A stretch of 64,000 nt of DNA from Pterobdella sp. o SKG-2022 (lineage: Eukaryota; Annelida; Clitellata; Hirudinida; Piscicolidae), in contig OZ038323.1 of the NCBI GenBank assembly GCA_964035795.1, positions 1,845,172 to 1,909,171 on the forward strand, in the 5' to 3' direction. A program made the position numbers and the translations under genes. The notes below the pieces were generated by a model. The model was given only the letters and a program-made list of their open reading frames with translations, was not told the DNA's origin and made no database searches. This document shows positions 11,801 to 24,870 of the stretch, one piece after another (position 1 is the first letter of the stretch; every line of letters begins with the position of its first letter).

Positions 11801-14244
11801 AACTGACACATGTCTAAGTTGCAATCTCTCTAAAATCACGCAACCAACTGTCCTTCAAACTGATTACTATTCTTCATCTCGTGCTTATTGTCTTGTTCAG
11901 CTTCATTGCTTGCCGGTCACACTAAAAGCTCAGTTATGTTACTGTGGCTCACCGCTAATATTCTATATTTCAAGCAGCTGTTTCATTTATATGAGTTTCT
12001 TTCTATCAGACACTCATGAGGCTTCAAACTCTGCTTTATGACTGCATCAGCCTGTTGCTCAAAACACTTTTTCAGGTTGCTTTTTTTCACATGCCGCCCT
12101 TCATTTATGGAATTCTCTTCAACTCAACCTGCCTTTCTCACTTTCATTTTCACAAACGTTTAAAATCGCATCTATATAGCCGCATCCCATGGCCCTAGTT
12201 CTCCTGACTATGAAAGCACTTCTGCAGCAAACCTAATTTGCAAAATGTGCGCCTTACAAATAAATTGAAAAAAAGTAACTGAAAAAATAGAAGCTACTTA
12301 ATAAAATAAAGATAGAAATGAAGAGCAGCAATTGAATGAAAACATGTAGCAACAAGTGAAGACAAGAAGTGAGCACAAGAACCTCATGGAAGGTTTTGAG
12401 GGCATTCTTCGCCTGCCTCAGCACCACTTCCTCTTGAGCTTGCCACCCCAAGAACCTCTGTTGTGCATCATTGTAACTTCAACGCTTGGTTTTCAACAAA
12501 CTTGTATGATACCTTAATTTGGTCATCATCACCTACTGACCTCACTCTTTCCCTCAGCTTGGCACCCTGTTGATAAACAGTCTAAGGAATTAATGATGAT
12601 GTAATGCTGATATCAAATTCAAATGAGTCCTCATGTAAAGATTGCACATGGCACAAAAATATTATCTTGTCCGTGCTAATTAACTAATGTTACTTCCACT
12701 CATAATCTCATCAGCATAAATTGATCTTCAATAATAATCAATGAATGTGGTTTAATAACAACATGAAGCATTTATCACCAATATTAATCATAATAATTAA
12801 ATAATTGAACAATGAGGAAAGGCACTGACATCCCTCAAAATAGAAGCATCACCTTCCTCTTTTTTACAGAATTCATCTTCATTATTTTTAATAGTCTTTT
12901 TAGTATTATTACTTCTATCATAAGTATTTTTTGAATTATTCTTTTTCTTTTTAGTGTAGTTACTGTTATTGTTATTATCAGTAGTATTAATATTTTTTTT
13001 AATATATGTGTTATAATTAATATTTTTCTCATTACTACTGCCCTGCATATCACTTGTGCCACTATTATCATCAACATTGTCATTATGTAACACAGAAGAT
13101 AAAATGCATTCAGTGTTATCAATTTTGTGTTGACTAAACTCATCACTACCAACAGCTTCGTTAATTTTTAGCCCAGCAGAAAAACCTGTGATATTTTTAG
13201 CTTCATTTATTGTAGATGCAGCAGCTTTGATTGTAGCTGCCAGATGATCAGGTGTGACATCAGTTGAATTAATAGACTCATCTGCACTGAAGCTGTCATA
13301 GCATTGATTGAAAGCTTCCATGTCATTTTTGATGCCACCATTGGTTACTGAAACATCACTCTTAGAATTGACGTCATCAGTTATTATCTCTGTATTCTTC
13401 TTATTATTAACTGTGACTATGTTTTTGTTGTTGTTGCTCATCATTTTATCTTCATTTGTGTCATACACACTCTCATCAAAATGATTATTCAGTAAGTTGT
13501 CATTGTTGGTTATATCTTTAATATCATCCTGTATTTTTTTATTTTCGTTAGAACTCATATCACAAACATCAACATTGATATTATAAGCTTTGGAGGTTGG
13601 GTTTGTGAAAATTATTGGAGAGGTTGCCATTTCTTGATACTTTTCATTGAAGGGTTGTTCTAAAGGATTCGGCTCACTTATATTTTCTTTGTTGTTTTTT
13701 AAATTTTGTTCATTGCTGTTGATGCAGAACTTCAAGATGCTTTTATGAATAAATGTCTGAGTATTTTCTTTAATAGTATTTTCAAATAATTTTTCATTGT
13801 CTTTTTCCTGTTAAAAATTATATTCATAGGATTGAATATTGAAGGAAAAAAAACCTGGAAATATTTAAGATTCTCAACCTTCTTATTACTTTGCTCACAA
13901 GTTATCATTTTATTTGGAGTTTCAAAGAGTTGGACTTTTTCATTGTTTATTTTATTATCAACTTTGGCGGCATACTTTTCTACTTTTGGGCTCTCAGGAG
14001 TGTGGTTTCGTTTTGCTAAGGCTTTGATGCGACTTTGTATGCTTGGCACAACTGGAGTGCCGGTGTGAATATCACAAGCCTTTAGTCGTTTAACAGGAGT
14101 TGTTTCTGAGAAAATTCGAAAGATTTTATTAACATACAAAAACAATTTCAAATAAAACTTTATACCTTCGCCTGACTTTAAAGAAGCACATTTATTTTCT
14201 GAACCTATTCGTCTTTTAGTAATATATCTCAAATTTCCATCCAT
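8900..14244 (-). CDS. ANLN: Anillin, cytokinetic ring scaffold
   Basis: Thirteen exons join in one frame (851 codons): 14244-14166, 14105-13879, 13807-12830, 12566-12513, 12457-12383, 11374-11302, 11214-11053, 10943-10735, 10659-10441, 10259-10170, 9751-9644, 9441-9269, 9008-8900. Anillin crosslinks actin, myosin, septins and RhoA at the cleavage furrow. Exons 5-10 form the anillin homology region (QEEVVLRQAKNALKTF; HRIILVSRLKIDFYEKELKRV). Exons 11-13 form the PH domain (MFEDIHGLGVWQRRW, then CARPNTLQLV, then YWLSADTKEG). The 326-codon exon 3 is Asn/Lys-rich low complexity, and the protein is shorter than vertebrate anillin (about 1,100 residues). Introns 1, 2 and 4 are only 60, 71 and 55 bp. 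The start is the first Met of the conserved open exon. The donor of exon 3 (GTCAGT) was chosen for phase and is the least certain junction; exon 2 has an alternative in-phase donor after TTCCAG. Confidence 0.92.
11586..11604. repeat. Short (TA)n tract
   Basis: A simple TA repeat inside the ANLN intron between exons 5 and 6. Confidence 0.8.
11762..12270 (+). mobile_element. 3' end of a CR1/L2-type LINE in an ANLN intron
   Basis: The plus strand keeps blocks typical of the C-terminal end of CR1/L2 reverse transcriptases. These are DYCDSLLCGLPN (about 11770), LHCLPVTL (about 11905) and a final FHKRLKSHLY (about 12150). It ends in a GCGCCTTACAAATAAATTG tail near 12250. It is 5'-truncated, frameshifted, and antisense to ANLN. 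Confidence 0.75.
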
Positions 14245-14823
14245 TTTTATTTTTATTTCATAAAAGAGAAGAAATAGAAAATATGCAGTTAAAGAGGGAC
14301 TATTCAAATTTAAAGAACACTTAGGGACGACGATTCGCCGCAAACCCTATAAACTGCATCAAAAATTTTTTACCAAACAATTTTAAAATAAAATAACTAA
14401 ATCAGTTTTAAATATTAGAAAAAAATTAAATAATTTTTAATTCTCTGAATTTTATCATTTTTCAATCAAATATGCTTTAGTAAGCTTGTTGAGATGGGAA
14501 CTGGAATCTAAAACTGAAAAAGTAACCTGGCTGTTCTGGTAACTTTCTTACTAATTATTTTTTTCTGCTATCAAAGCTGTGATGCAAAAATTTTAGTTCG
14601 AAGCTTTCCGTTTTTTCTCAGTTTTAATGCTTTTTATAGGCCTTCATGCTTTCTGTTCGAGGTCATTTGGATGGTTTTATTGATATTTCATTCATTTTTT
14701 TTAAACTAAGATCTTTTTTTATAATTTATATGATTTGAACGTGATTTTTTACTCTTACAAAAAATAACACATGCGGCACGTTTTGTCTTAGTTTTCCATC
14801 CTTCTTGGAGCTACTATCACTCA
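14245..14823. promoter_or_regulatory. Upstream region of ANLN
   Basis: This is the DNA immediately 5' of the ANLN start codon on the minus strand. It must contain the promoter, but I recognise no TATA box or initiator. The region is AT-rich without genes. Confidence 0.3.
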
Positions 14824-14982
14824 AGTCGGCAGTATTGCTTAGAGGTAGAGCATTAGATTAATTATCTAAAATTATTTGGTTCAGTTCTGCACGATAATTA
14901 GTATCTGTTCCAGAATGTGTCTTCGCTACATTAAATTTGTAGCAAGCGCTTTGATCTATAATGAAAAGCGCTTTATAAATAC
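14824..14982 (+). mobile_element. tRNA-derived SINE, copy a
   Basis: A diverged tRNA-like head (box A-like GCTTAGAGGTAGAGC, anticodon-arm TTAGATTAATTATCTAA) is followed by a body containing GATAATTAGTATCTGTTCC. The tail is AAGCGCTTTGATCT...AAAAGCGCTTTATAAATAC. The same body and tail recur in copies b, c, d and h. Confidence 0.8.
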
Positions 14983-15249
14983 ACCATTATATAGTGCATA
15001 AAAAGTCCTTTTTTTATGGAATGGAGTTTTTTAGTTATAACGAATTTCGGATCTTTTTTCGAGAAAGCTATTTCTTGTGGTGGCAGAGGTTTCAGTTGTA
15101 ATTGAAGAACGAGTTTTGATATTGTCGATGATTTTTTTCAAAGTTGTTTGTAATTTTTTCAAAGTATAATCTTTTATTTTTTTTTCGAATTTTGGTTTAT
15201 GTTTCAAGAACTCTTTTTCATGCATTATATTGAATATTATAGTTATGTT

Positions 15250-15438
15250 GTTTTTTTAAGAAATACTGAATTAAGACAGCGTGCTGACATTGATCTCGTT
15301 GAAACTATGCTACAACGAAGACGTCTCAGATGGCTTGGCCACGTTCAGAGAATGGAGAAGTCACGCTTACCAAAACAGTTGCTTTGGAGTAAAGTTGAAG
15401 GTGGTAATCGGTTGCAAAAGAGGCAGAAGCAACAATTG
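15250..15438 (+). mobile_element. LINE C-terminal fragment
   Basis: One open frame encodes RRRLRWLGHVQRMEKSRLPK, the arginine-rich C-terminal block found in several non-LTR reverse transcriptases. It is truncated on both sides, and SINE copy b starts directly after it at 15439. Confidence 0.7.
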
Positions 15439-15602
15439 GTCGGCCCCTATAGCTCAATGATTGAGCATTAGACTGATTATCTAATGTTACCGGGTTCGAT
15501 CCCGCGTGGGCCGACAATTAGCACTTGTTCCACAGTGTGTTTTCGCTATATTGAATTTGTAGCAAGCGCTTTGATCTAAAAGGAAAAGCGCTTTATAAAT
15601 AC
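15439..15602 (+). mobile_element. tRNA-derived SINE, copy b (best preserved)
   Basis: The tRNA-like head is GGCCCCTATAGCTCAATGAT at its start, with an anticodon arm TTAGACTGATTATCTAA (GAT in the loop, tRNA-Ile-like) and a box B GGTTCGATCC. The body holds ACAATTAGCACTTGTTCCAC, and the tail ends GCGCTTTATAAATACGACATT. Intact A and B boxes would suit RNA polymerase III transcription. Confidence 0.85.
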
Positions 15603-16850
15603 GACATTAAATTACATTATGGTTTCAACATAAAAAACAAAGGCTCTAGCGAGAAACGAATGGCGAAACAATATACATTCAAAACTAAATCAACTAAACC
15701 AGTTTAAAGAAGTAAATGAGAAGGTCAAAAAAGATTTAAAAAAAGAAAACAAATAAGCATAAATAAATCTAAAAGACCCTCATTGTAATAAACTGTGCTT
15801 AAATAAAACTGGATTGGCGAATTCCATCAGATTACTGCATACAACTGTCTTTTAGGAAACATCAATTTGTCAATTCTGTGAGAAACAATTCAAACAACAA
15901 GGAAACCCGAACTATATAAAAAATGACAAAAAAATTCTCAGCAAGAGGAGGGAGTTATGTTTTTTGAATATCCTTTTCTAAGATTGTTTTCTATATTTTG
16001 GTTTCTTACTCTTGTAATATTTTTAAAATAGATCATAGGGATATTTCTAAATAATTTTTTTGAGATCTTTTTGTTTTGAGCGAGTCAGAGTTTTGTAAGA
16101 AGTTATGGGTGGTATTGAAAAAGAGATATCGTTTTAGAGTTATTAACCTTTTTTTCAATGAAAAATCTTTAATTTTTTACCTTTGAGCTGAGTGACAGAA
16201 GAGCAAATACGGGTTCATAATGGGTCGTAATGTAATACGTCTAAGAGGTTAGAACCTACGATATCCTCCAATGCAGTCAAGAGGAAATAAAATGGGATAC
16301 ACCAGACATCATTGGGAAATTATTATTTAACAGACAGATCTAGCTCTAGAATGCTTCGAACTATAAAAAAATTTCGATTAATAGAGGTTAAAACGATCCA
16401 CTATGATGTGTGAACACCAAGATCATCAATAATTAAAAACTTGAAGGAAAAAAAGAGGCAAAAATTGAAAGAGGAAGCAATAGTTTAATCTGCAAATTTT
16501 TATTTCATTTTAAACAATAACAACTCCAATGATGGGACCTTTGTTCGATAAAAATTCATCATTGACCTTTTATACAATCTGGACCTTAGTTAACAACATC
16601 TGTGACTATTCATCTCATTATTATGCTCATTTCATCTGAAGATCTTATTCTACCTCAAAACTTGCTAATGAATTATAATATGTTTTCACTTCTGAATTTT
16701 TAGTTGGTTTTTCTTGAACAACGTTTTTAAGAAAAATATTTTTCATAATTTGAAGAAACTATCTGAAATTATTCGTTTCTTTTTTTTTAATAATTATTTT
16801 GATTTAATTTGTTTTTCAAGTCAGCGGTTTTTATTTTTTGTGAATAGTGA
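15603..16850. other. Intergenic AT-rich DNA
   Basis: No gene or repeat family recognised. Confidence 0.4.
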
Positions 16851-16854
16851 CTAC

Positions 16855-16887
16855 TTTTTTCTCCATTCCATTCTATCATAGACAACT
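16855..16887 (-). mobile_element. RTE fragment abutting the microsatellite
   Basis: CTCCATTCCATTCTATCATA at this position is repeated at about 21119-21138, where it continues into a longer RTE 3' fragment. Read on the minus strand it encodes YDRMEWRKK. Confidence 0.6.
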
Positions 16888-17426
<539 letters not shown>

Positions 17427-17689
17427 ATTTTGAAGATTAAAATTAAAAATCAAAAATATTTTTTATTTCTGCCAATTCAATGTACATTAATTTTTTCAAT
17501 TTTTGCTGCTTTGTGAACTCTTCACTTCTTAGTAGAAATACAAAACGTTTTTTTTCATCTTTTCATGACAATGGAGGGAGCTGAATAGTCTGAGTGAGCA
17601 AAAGTTGTTATTCAAAATAATATTTTGTTTCGAATTCAATATTTTAGGTTCAAAAATAAACTATGAGCAGAGTGCCTCCAAACGTTGAA

Positions 17690-19260
17690 CTTGGTGAAAA
17701 GAATGAGAAAAAAAACAGAGTTAGCAAAAGAAGGAGAGAAATCACAAAAAGTTGAGCGGGTAAAGGATCGTAGCTCAGCACGCTTAGAAAGTAGTATAAA
17801 GTTAAAAAGAAAAGAAGGTGAATTAGAGTATGAGCTTTAGTACATATGAGTATAGATTTTATAAGAAAAGCGATAGTGAAAATTAGCCAGTGAAGATCAA
17901 TAAGAGATGGAAAGATCTAGGAAAAATTAGGACTATGAGACCAGGCGAGCAGCAGAGTTGAAAGCTTCAGACTAGTTTTAGAAAAATTATAGTAAGGAAA
18001 ATTGCAGTCGTCAAGGCGGGAGAAAACAAGAGAACAGACAAGAATCTTAAGAAAGGCATCATCAAGATGTCTGACGCGACGAGGTGGTAGAAACATTAAG
18101 AAGCAACAGAAAAAATTTGAAGTTTGAAAAAAAAAGAAAAATTCAAGAAGAAAACCAATACAGCGAATAATGGAGGAAGGATAACTAATAAGGTCATGAG
18201 AGATTGCTATGGGAGGGAAAAAAGAAGTGAGAGATTTGAACACAGAAAGATAGATAAAATTGAAATTTTAAAAATTGAGTTTAAGATTCATAGTCATTTC
18301 AAAAACGAATAGAATTGACGCAGGGTTAGTTTTTCGAGAGTAGAAAAAAAAAAAAGAGGAAACGAATAGAAGATATAGGTACCATCAGCAAAAAACTGAC
18401 TGGAAAAAAAGGATTCAACAAGACAAGGAAGCTGAGTTAGAAAAAAATAGAAGCTCCAAAAAAAATCCTTGAGGAACACCGAGAAAAATCGAGAGAGGGA
18501 AAGAAGAATCAATAGAAACAGTAGAAAGACGATTGAAAAGATAGGTGGTAAACCAGAAACAACAAATAAGAAGTTGAGATGTTGAAGTAAAGATGGTCTA
18601 TAGCATCCAAAGGAGAAGAATCAAGAAGAAAAAAAACTTACCAAAGCCGGAAGCTAAAAAAGCAAGTTTCAGTAGAGTGAAAAGCCAGATTAAGTAAGAG
18701 GAAGAAGCTTGTTAGAAAGAAAAAAGCCTGAAAGTTGGAGGTAAATAGCTTTCTCAAGAAGTTGAAAAAAAATGAAAGATTAGAAAAAGTATGTTAGTTA
18801 CAGATGATAGAAGAATCGAGATTTTTTCAGTATTGGGTTCATTGATAGATAGCTCAAAAGAGGTGGGAAATTGAAAATTAGCAAAAAAAAGATTGGGGAT
18901 GATCATTAAAAATTTTGAGTGAAATTAAGTCAAAAGAAAAGGAATCTAAGGAGATAAATTTGATGATGGCGGTGAGGTTTGTGAAAGTGATGGGTTAAAT
19001 TTGAGAGATGGAAAAAAATGAAAAACTTAAAGTGTGAGATGATAAGTTGTTACTTCTAATAAAAAAAATTTTATTCTGGGAAAAATTATGAAAGTCTCTA
19101 GAAAATATTTTTCGCATCGTTCAAATGCGTTGTTCTACGAACAGGTTGGGCGAACTTTTAGAAAAGATGAAGTGGTTAAGAGATTTGAAGTTGAAGTGTG
19201 ATATTTGAGAAAGAAAAAGCAGATTTAGAAAAGGAATAGGGGGGTGGTATGGCTTGATAA
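17690..19260 (-). mobile_element. Heavily decayed CR1/L2-type LINE
   Basis: On the minus strand near 18480 there is a sequence reading GVPQG in one frame. Close behind it comes FFADGTYIFYSF (about 18375), the position expected for the catalytic FADD/YADD block. The A-rich plus strand has no other explanation. Stops and frameshifts are dense, so the limits are approximate. Confidence 0.6.
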
Positions 19261-21050
19261 TGTAAGCTAGACTTAAGAAAACCTTCATCATTTAGATTAA
19301 TAAATACAGTGTTTGTTTACCTCACTATGAAAGCGAATTCTTTGAAGAAAATAGCATGTAAGAGAAAAATAACTATATTAATGGAATCATATTCTTGCAA
19401 CTTTCATTTTAAATTTTTCCATTAGGTTTATATCTTTTTAATTTATTCTGGTTCAGTATATTTCATTTCTATAATCCATAGTTCTCCAACCGCCATTTCT
19501 AAAAAAATCGTTGTGGTTGTTTTAATTTTGAAAGCATTTTGTCCTAGAAACCTTTAGCTTTTCATTTGCCATTTTGTTTTGTTTGTGATAATGGTAACCA
19601 AAAAAAGACATCGTCATTCCCACAAATGCTATATTTAAAAAAATGTTCACGGACCATTTTGAACAAAAGTTGTGGAAATACATATGAATTCTTTTACGGA
19701 ATGTAGACAACATTTATAATGAGAAGCTTTGATACTGAAGATATACTATTTTATGCTTTTGACACAAATCAGTGAAACATTAAATTCATAATGAAATGGT
19801 CACCAGATGCATTTTCGAATTTGAGATTAACCAATGGAACAATACGATCAAATAATGTTTGGCTTCTATAGCTGAGCTGGTAAAGCTGAAGTTACCGCGT
19901 TCGATGGCGTGTTGGACCAAGAGTTAGCACCTGTTTCATATTGTGTTTTTGCAAGTTTTTTGAATTAAACGTGAAAACTCTCTATAAATAAATATTTACA
20001 TTACAATAATCTTTGAATTTTTCCGTCAATCGGACTTGAACAGTCCTCCACCAATACAAGAGTTTGTATTAATATTTTGAAGTATTTTGGTAATATAAAC
20101 CGCCTTTTGAGTATTATTTTCGTTTTTTTTGACGTCAAACACCCAATTTCCATTCCAACCTCTTTGAGGTATTATCAATTCCTCACTCAACTTTTTTTTA
20201 TGGAGTAGCACTCTGTGAAACCTATATGAGTTGCACAAACAAAACCACAGTTCGGGGGGATTCAATAGTCGATTTACTCCAACTATTTTTTCTGAATTCA
20301 TTATATTATGAAAAGTTTTATTTTTTAAATTCATCTAACTTTTGAGTTCCTAAACAACAAAAATGTTGTTCTAACATTTTACCTGATTCACAAAATTGTC
20401 AACAAAATTTATTTTTTATGTTCACTTTTGATTTTTTTCTTGCTTTCAGCTTTGCACTAGTTCCACTTCTTTTTCTATCTCTTTCATATTTTAGACTTTT
20501 TTATAAACTCTTCAACCATTTTTTCGCATTTGTCCACCTACTTATTTGTTCCTATCTTTTTGTCATTATTTTTTTATCGCAATCGAACGCATCCAATTGG
20601 CTAGCATCATTTAATGATGAAAAAATATTCAACTTTCAAAAATTTTTCACATAGCATCTTTCACATTTATATTTCGTACAGTTGATACACAAGTTTGCGA
20701 TGATCTTTCTCAATTTGATCCACAGGATATTCCTTTTTTCCATTTTATCAATACAATCGATTCAATAGCTTAATTTATTAGATGTCTGTCATAATTAAAT
20801 TCAATTTATTATTTCGATTTTTCTAATTTGTTATTAATTTCAAACTTTTTAATTTATTTTCAAATGTAGCGCATTTTATTATGAGCACAAAAAAGTCACG
20901 AAGTTTGTTTATTTTGAAACATCATGACGGTATTTTATGAATCTTAAAAAGCTTAATAATTTAAATTTGTTAACTTGTTGCGTTTATCTATAATAAGTTA
21001 TAGTTAAGTTATATTTACTTATTTTTAGTAACTTGTTATCATCATCCTCA
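19261..21050. other. Intergenic DNA with one SINE; two open frames unassigned
   Basis: Apart from SINE copy c, nothing is recognised. A minus-strand frame of 102 codons at 20026-20334 (ending NTNSCIGGGLFKSD) and a hydrophobic, T-rich plus-strand frame of 78 codons at 20418-20654 are open. They show no family motif or neighbouring exons. Confidence 0.4.
19861..19992 (+). mobile_element. tRNA-derived SINE, copy c (degraded)
   Basis: The head reads TATAGCTGAGCTGG and has lost most of the anticodon arm. The body holds GAGTTAGCACCTGTTTC, and the tail ends CTCTATAAATAAATATTTAC. Confidence 0.7.
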
Positions 21051-21057
21051 TTTTTAT

Positions 21058-21145
21058 ATAGTCAGCATCTTTCCTTTTCCAAGAGGTCACTGGCTTCTTT
21101 CAACGATTGAACTTTTTTCTCCATTCCATTCTATCATAAACATCT
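21058..21145 (-). mobile_element. RTE 3'-end fragment
   Basis: GTCAGCATCTTTCCTTTTCC here is the reverse complement of the 3' end of the RTE copies at 1.2 kb (about 3700) and 32.3 kb (about 34320). It carries the terminal coding segment only. Confidence 0.75.
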
Positions 21146-21199
21146 CCAAACGCTCATTATTTTAAGCCAATTTCCGTCTGAAACTACCTTCAAAAGCTT

Positions 21200-24100
21200 A
21201 TGCTGAAGCTCACCTCCAATTGCCCTCACATCTTTCAGAAACTTTCTCTGCCTCTCCTTCATCAACACAAAATCACTCTATCAAAATTAACTTTTCTACT
21301 ATCCTTTTTCTCGCCTAGTGTGCACGTAGCAATCGCAGAATGGTTAACTGCCAAAATAATAATAAGGAATACCAACCTACTTTCCACCGGATCCTTGAAC
21401 GTCAGGGGTCTGGTAAACATATCGAAAAAACTTTCGCTAGCCAAAAACTTCATAAAACACAACCTCGATGTGCTCTGTCTGCAAGTTATGTAAGAAGACA
21501 ATATTTTTTGAAAGATGCACTTTTTATCGGATGCAGACAGAAAATCAACATTATGGACTGGGCTTTGTTTTTAGAAAAGAATGAACGAACCTGATTTAAA
21601 GCAATATCAGACAGTATAGCCACACTCGAAGGTTCATTTGAAGAAAAAAAATTCAAAGTGGTCAACTGCTATGGTCCCACTCAAATGTTAGCTAATGAGC
21701 ACAAAGACATATATGAAACTTTCCTGCAGCAACTAAAAACCAGCATCAAGACAAAAAATAGACAAATATTAATTAGTAAAGAAGACTTCAATGCAAAAAT
21801 TGGCAGATGTTTTCAAAAAGTCCAACATAAAGGAGTTCCAGCAAGAGGATGTGAAAACAATAATGGTAGTCTTCTGAATGAATTTATGGTCACAAACAAT
21901 CTTATAGCAACAAATACATTGTTCAAACACCCAGCAAGACACCTAATAACATGGCAAGGGAATCAAATCAAATCAATACAAGTATGATTATAGTGGCATT
22001 AATTTCAGGAGTTTCTAGACCACTAAGAATTATGAACTTTGAACGCAATCTAATGTAATTTAAATTTTCTTAGATATGAAAACTATAATAAAATTATGCA
22101 AGGGAAGCTAAAAAATAAAACATTCACAAGACTATTGACTACATCAACAGATCATAGGCTTTTTAAAATGAAACTCACAATACTCAAAACCCATCAAATA
22201 TGGGAACAAGCTCTCACCAAAACAAGACAACTGAACTTTCATCACCCAATAAACAACTTTCCAAACCTTGTTTCCAACAAATTCTCAAACATTGAAACCT
22301 TCCAAAATATTGTGCTCAAATCTGCCCTGAAATTCTTTAAAAAACTAAAAAACAAACCCACACTAAAAGAAGATTTAGACACCAAAACATTTCAAAAAAA
22401 CCAACATAATTAGGAAAACTGAATAATTGTAAAATGAATCAATCAACGAAAATCAAACTAAATAAAGAAAAGCACGAGCTAAAAAAAAAGTTAATTCGGT
22501 ATTTATAAAGCGCTTTTCCTTATAGATCGAAGCGCTTGCTAAAAATTTAATGTAGCGAAAACACACTGTGAAACAGGTGCTAATTGTCGGCCAACGCGGA
22601 ATCGAACCCGGTAATTTCAGTTAATTAGTCTAATGCTTTACAGGCTGAGCTATACAGGCCGACAAAAATCAACAAAAGGTATCTTAATAATAACCAAACT
22701 ATAACAGAAGAACATTTGAAGAAAATTGAGAACTATTACACAAAAATGCACAAAGCTATAAAATATCTCAAAATCAATAACTATATTAACAAAAAACCTC
22801 CATCATACAACAACCAGGATTTAACCAACCACTACATGAAGAAATTTTCCAACACATCCACAACAACACCACAACATAATCACTACACAAATATCAAAGT
22901 TGTACTAAACCTCAAAGAAGGCAAAGACTCAATCATGAAACTTACAAACAATAGATCCAATGGATATGATAAAATTCAAGCTGAATTGATAAAACTTTTA
23001 CATATAAAAACTATTGAAAAATTCACTCATTTTATAAACTCAACCATCAACAATGATCTACCCTATAAATTAGGACTAGGTATATTAATTCCCATACAAA
23101 AACCAAACAAAAAATTTAAAAAATACTACTCACAACAATAAGAAAAATACTTTCAATTATCACCATTGCTAGAATTTTACCATCAATTGAAAAATTCATC
23201 TCTCACAACCAAACAACCTACAAAAAAGAGAGATCAAGAGAAGATGTTGTTTGGACCCACAAGATGAAAATTGCCAGTACAATAACCTCGGGCAAAACAC
23301 TGAAAATTCAAGGCATAGATCTGTCATCTTCCTTTGATACAGTGGATTGTGGAAAACTTATGAAAGTTGTAGACAGCATTTGTTTACCTGAAGACTCAAA
23401 ACTAGTGAACTTTCTTTTGAAAGACGCAAAACTAAAAATCAGAACGAACGAAGGCCCCACTTTTGCAACAAACAAACATTGTGTCCCACAAGATGACGTG
23501 CTCAGTCCAGTCCTTTTTACAACGTACTTAAAAGCAGCAATGAAAGACGTCAAAATAAAGTGCTCGCACAAGACGTAGCGTATGCTGATGACGTAGACTT
23601 CATAAATAAAGATGGGATAGATCTCGGCATTGTCGAAAAAACCCTGGCTTCCTGGAACCTACAAATAAACAAAGAAAAAACTGAAACTATCAATTGATGG
23701 AACAAATGGTGATTTATAGAAAAGCAAAAAACTAGGAATGCTTTTTGACTAAAGAAGAATGGTAAAGAAGGAAAAAGCTGGCAATGGTAGCTATGCGAAA
23801 AATGCACAAAATATGGAGATCAAGCATAGCTTTTCGGCTGCAGTGTTTGGTCGATGAACAAAGAAAGAAAGGCCATAAGACAGTTTCAACAGAAGAATGG
23901 TGAGACGCGCATGTGAAATCTTCTGGCTCAAACGCATGTCTACAGAACAAGTGAACGCTCTCATTGAACCAGCAACATGTGAAGTAAAAAAATGACGCTG
24001 GCAGCTGCTAGGCCACATTTTGCGTATGGACGACCATGTTACGACAAAAATAGCAACCATTGATGCCATTAAAACCAAAAAAGAAAATCGAGGAAGACCA

Positions 24101-24290
24101 AATACCAGCCTACTTACCACCATCAAAGATGACTTGAAATGTCATTCCCTATCAAGAGAAGAGGCAATCGAACTTGCAAAAGACAGGAAATCGTGGAGGT
24201 TGAAAGGAAGCCGTGTTTGAGCGAAAAAAAACTCTAAATATTGAATCAACATTCATTTTTAGTACTCTTTTGTAAACCCTAATAAATAAA
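21200..24290 (+). mobile_element. Decayed full-length-size LINE interrupted by a SINE
   Basis: Endonuclease blocks include VVNCYGPTQM-like sequence (about 21658) and a decayed GDFNAK block, SKEDFNAKIG (about 21775). Reverse transcriptase follows: NRSNGYDKIQAELIK (about 22950), QGIDLSSSFDTVDCGKLM (about 23310), DDVLSPVLFTTYL (about 23495) and AYADDVDFI (about 23580). The C-terminal end has WQLLGHILRMDDHV (about 24000) and NRGRPNTSL (about 24085). SINE copy d sits inside it. Stops and shifts show an inactive copy. The 3' tail is CCTAATAAATAAATAATTT near 24280. The clade is not assigned. Confidence 0.8.
22499..22663 (-). mobile_element. tRNA-derived SINE, copy d, nested in a LINE
   Basis: This is a minus-strand copy. 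Its tail ATTTATAAAGCGCTTTTCC is at the left, the body GGTGCTAATTGTCGGCC is in the middle, and the tRNA-like head with GGAATCGAACCCGG and GGCTGAGCTATACAGGCC is at the right. It interrupts the LINE coding region, so it is younger than that LINE. Confidence 0.85.
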
Positions 24291-24404
24291 TAATTTCCTT
24301 TTTTTCAAACCAAGTTCTACCCACACACAGACCCTTCTACCCTTCACGTTTCTCTTCCCTATCTCAAAATTTCCATGGACACCTTGCTTTTCTTGACGCT
24401 TTAT

Positions 24405-24870
24405 AATTTTTTATTGTTATTATTGGAACCCATTAACTTCTTTACCAATGTGTCTTTTGTAGTCTCTTAAGCAAATCAAAGCATTTTCATTTAGCACTTC
24501 CCACTTTCTTGTCATCTCCTCATAAAACTTCTCTTTTTCACTCATCGATCTTCCACATTGTGGGACATAAGCGCAAACAATTATTTCTACCTTTTTAATA
24601 AAAATAATTACCACAACCTTTACCCGATCTGATATCCTATTTATTTCCACAACATTCATACATAAATCCTAGTATAAACTATTATACCTGCACCACCTAT
24701 TATATCTTCATTTCCAGACAACCATAGTTTAAACATTTCACCTAAGCGACCTAGAAATTTTGAACCCATAACATTCCACCTCACTTCTTGAACACCTCCT
24801 TTTTCAACAACTCCTTATACAACTCAATACATTTACCGTTTTAGAATCGCATATTGAAATTACCATAAAA
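24405..24870 (-). mobile_element. RTE endonuclease fragment
   Basis: On the minus strand the frame NVVEINRISDRVKVVVIIF...YVPQCGRSMSEKEKFYEEM matches the RTE endonuclease (V..Y.PQ.GRS..EK..FY). It ends with a decayed GDFN.H.G block. No reverse transcriptase follows, so this is a truncated piece. Confidence 0.8.

Noticed and set aside
13732..14343. Single-exon 203-codon reading of the ANLN 5' region
   Set aside because: Read-through includes intron-like stretches. Splicing at GAAG|GTATAA, CTCAG| and AACAG| keeps frame into the large exon and removes them.
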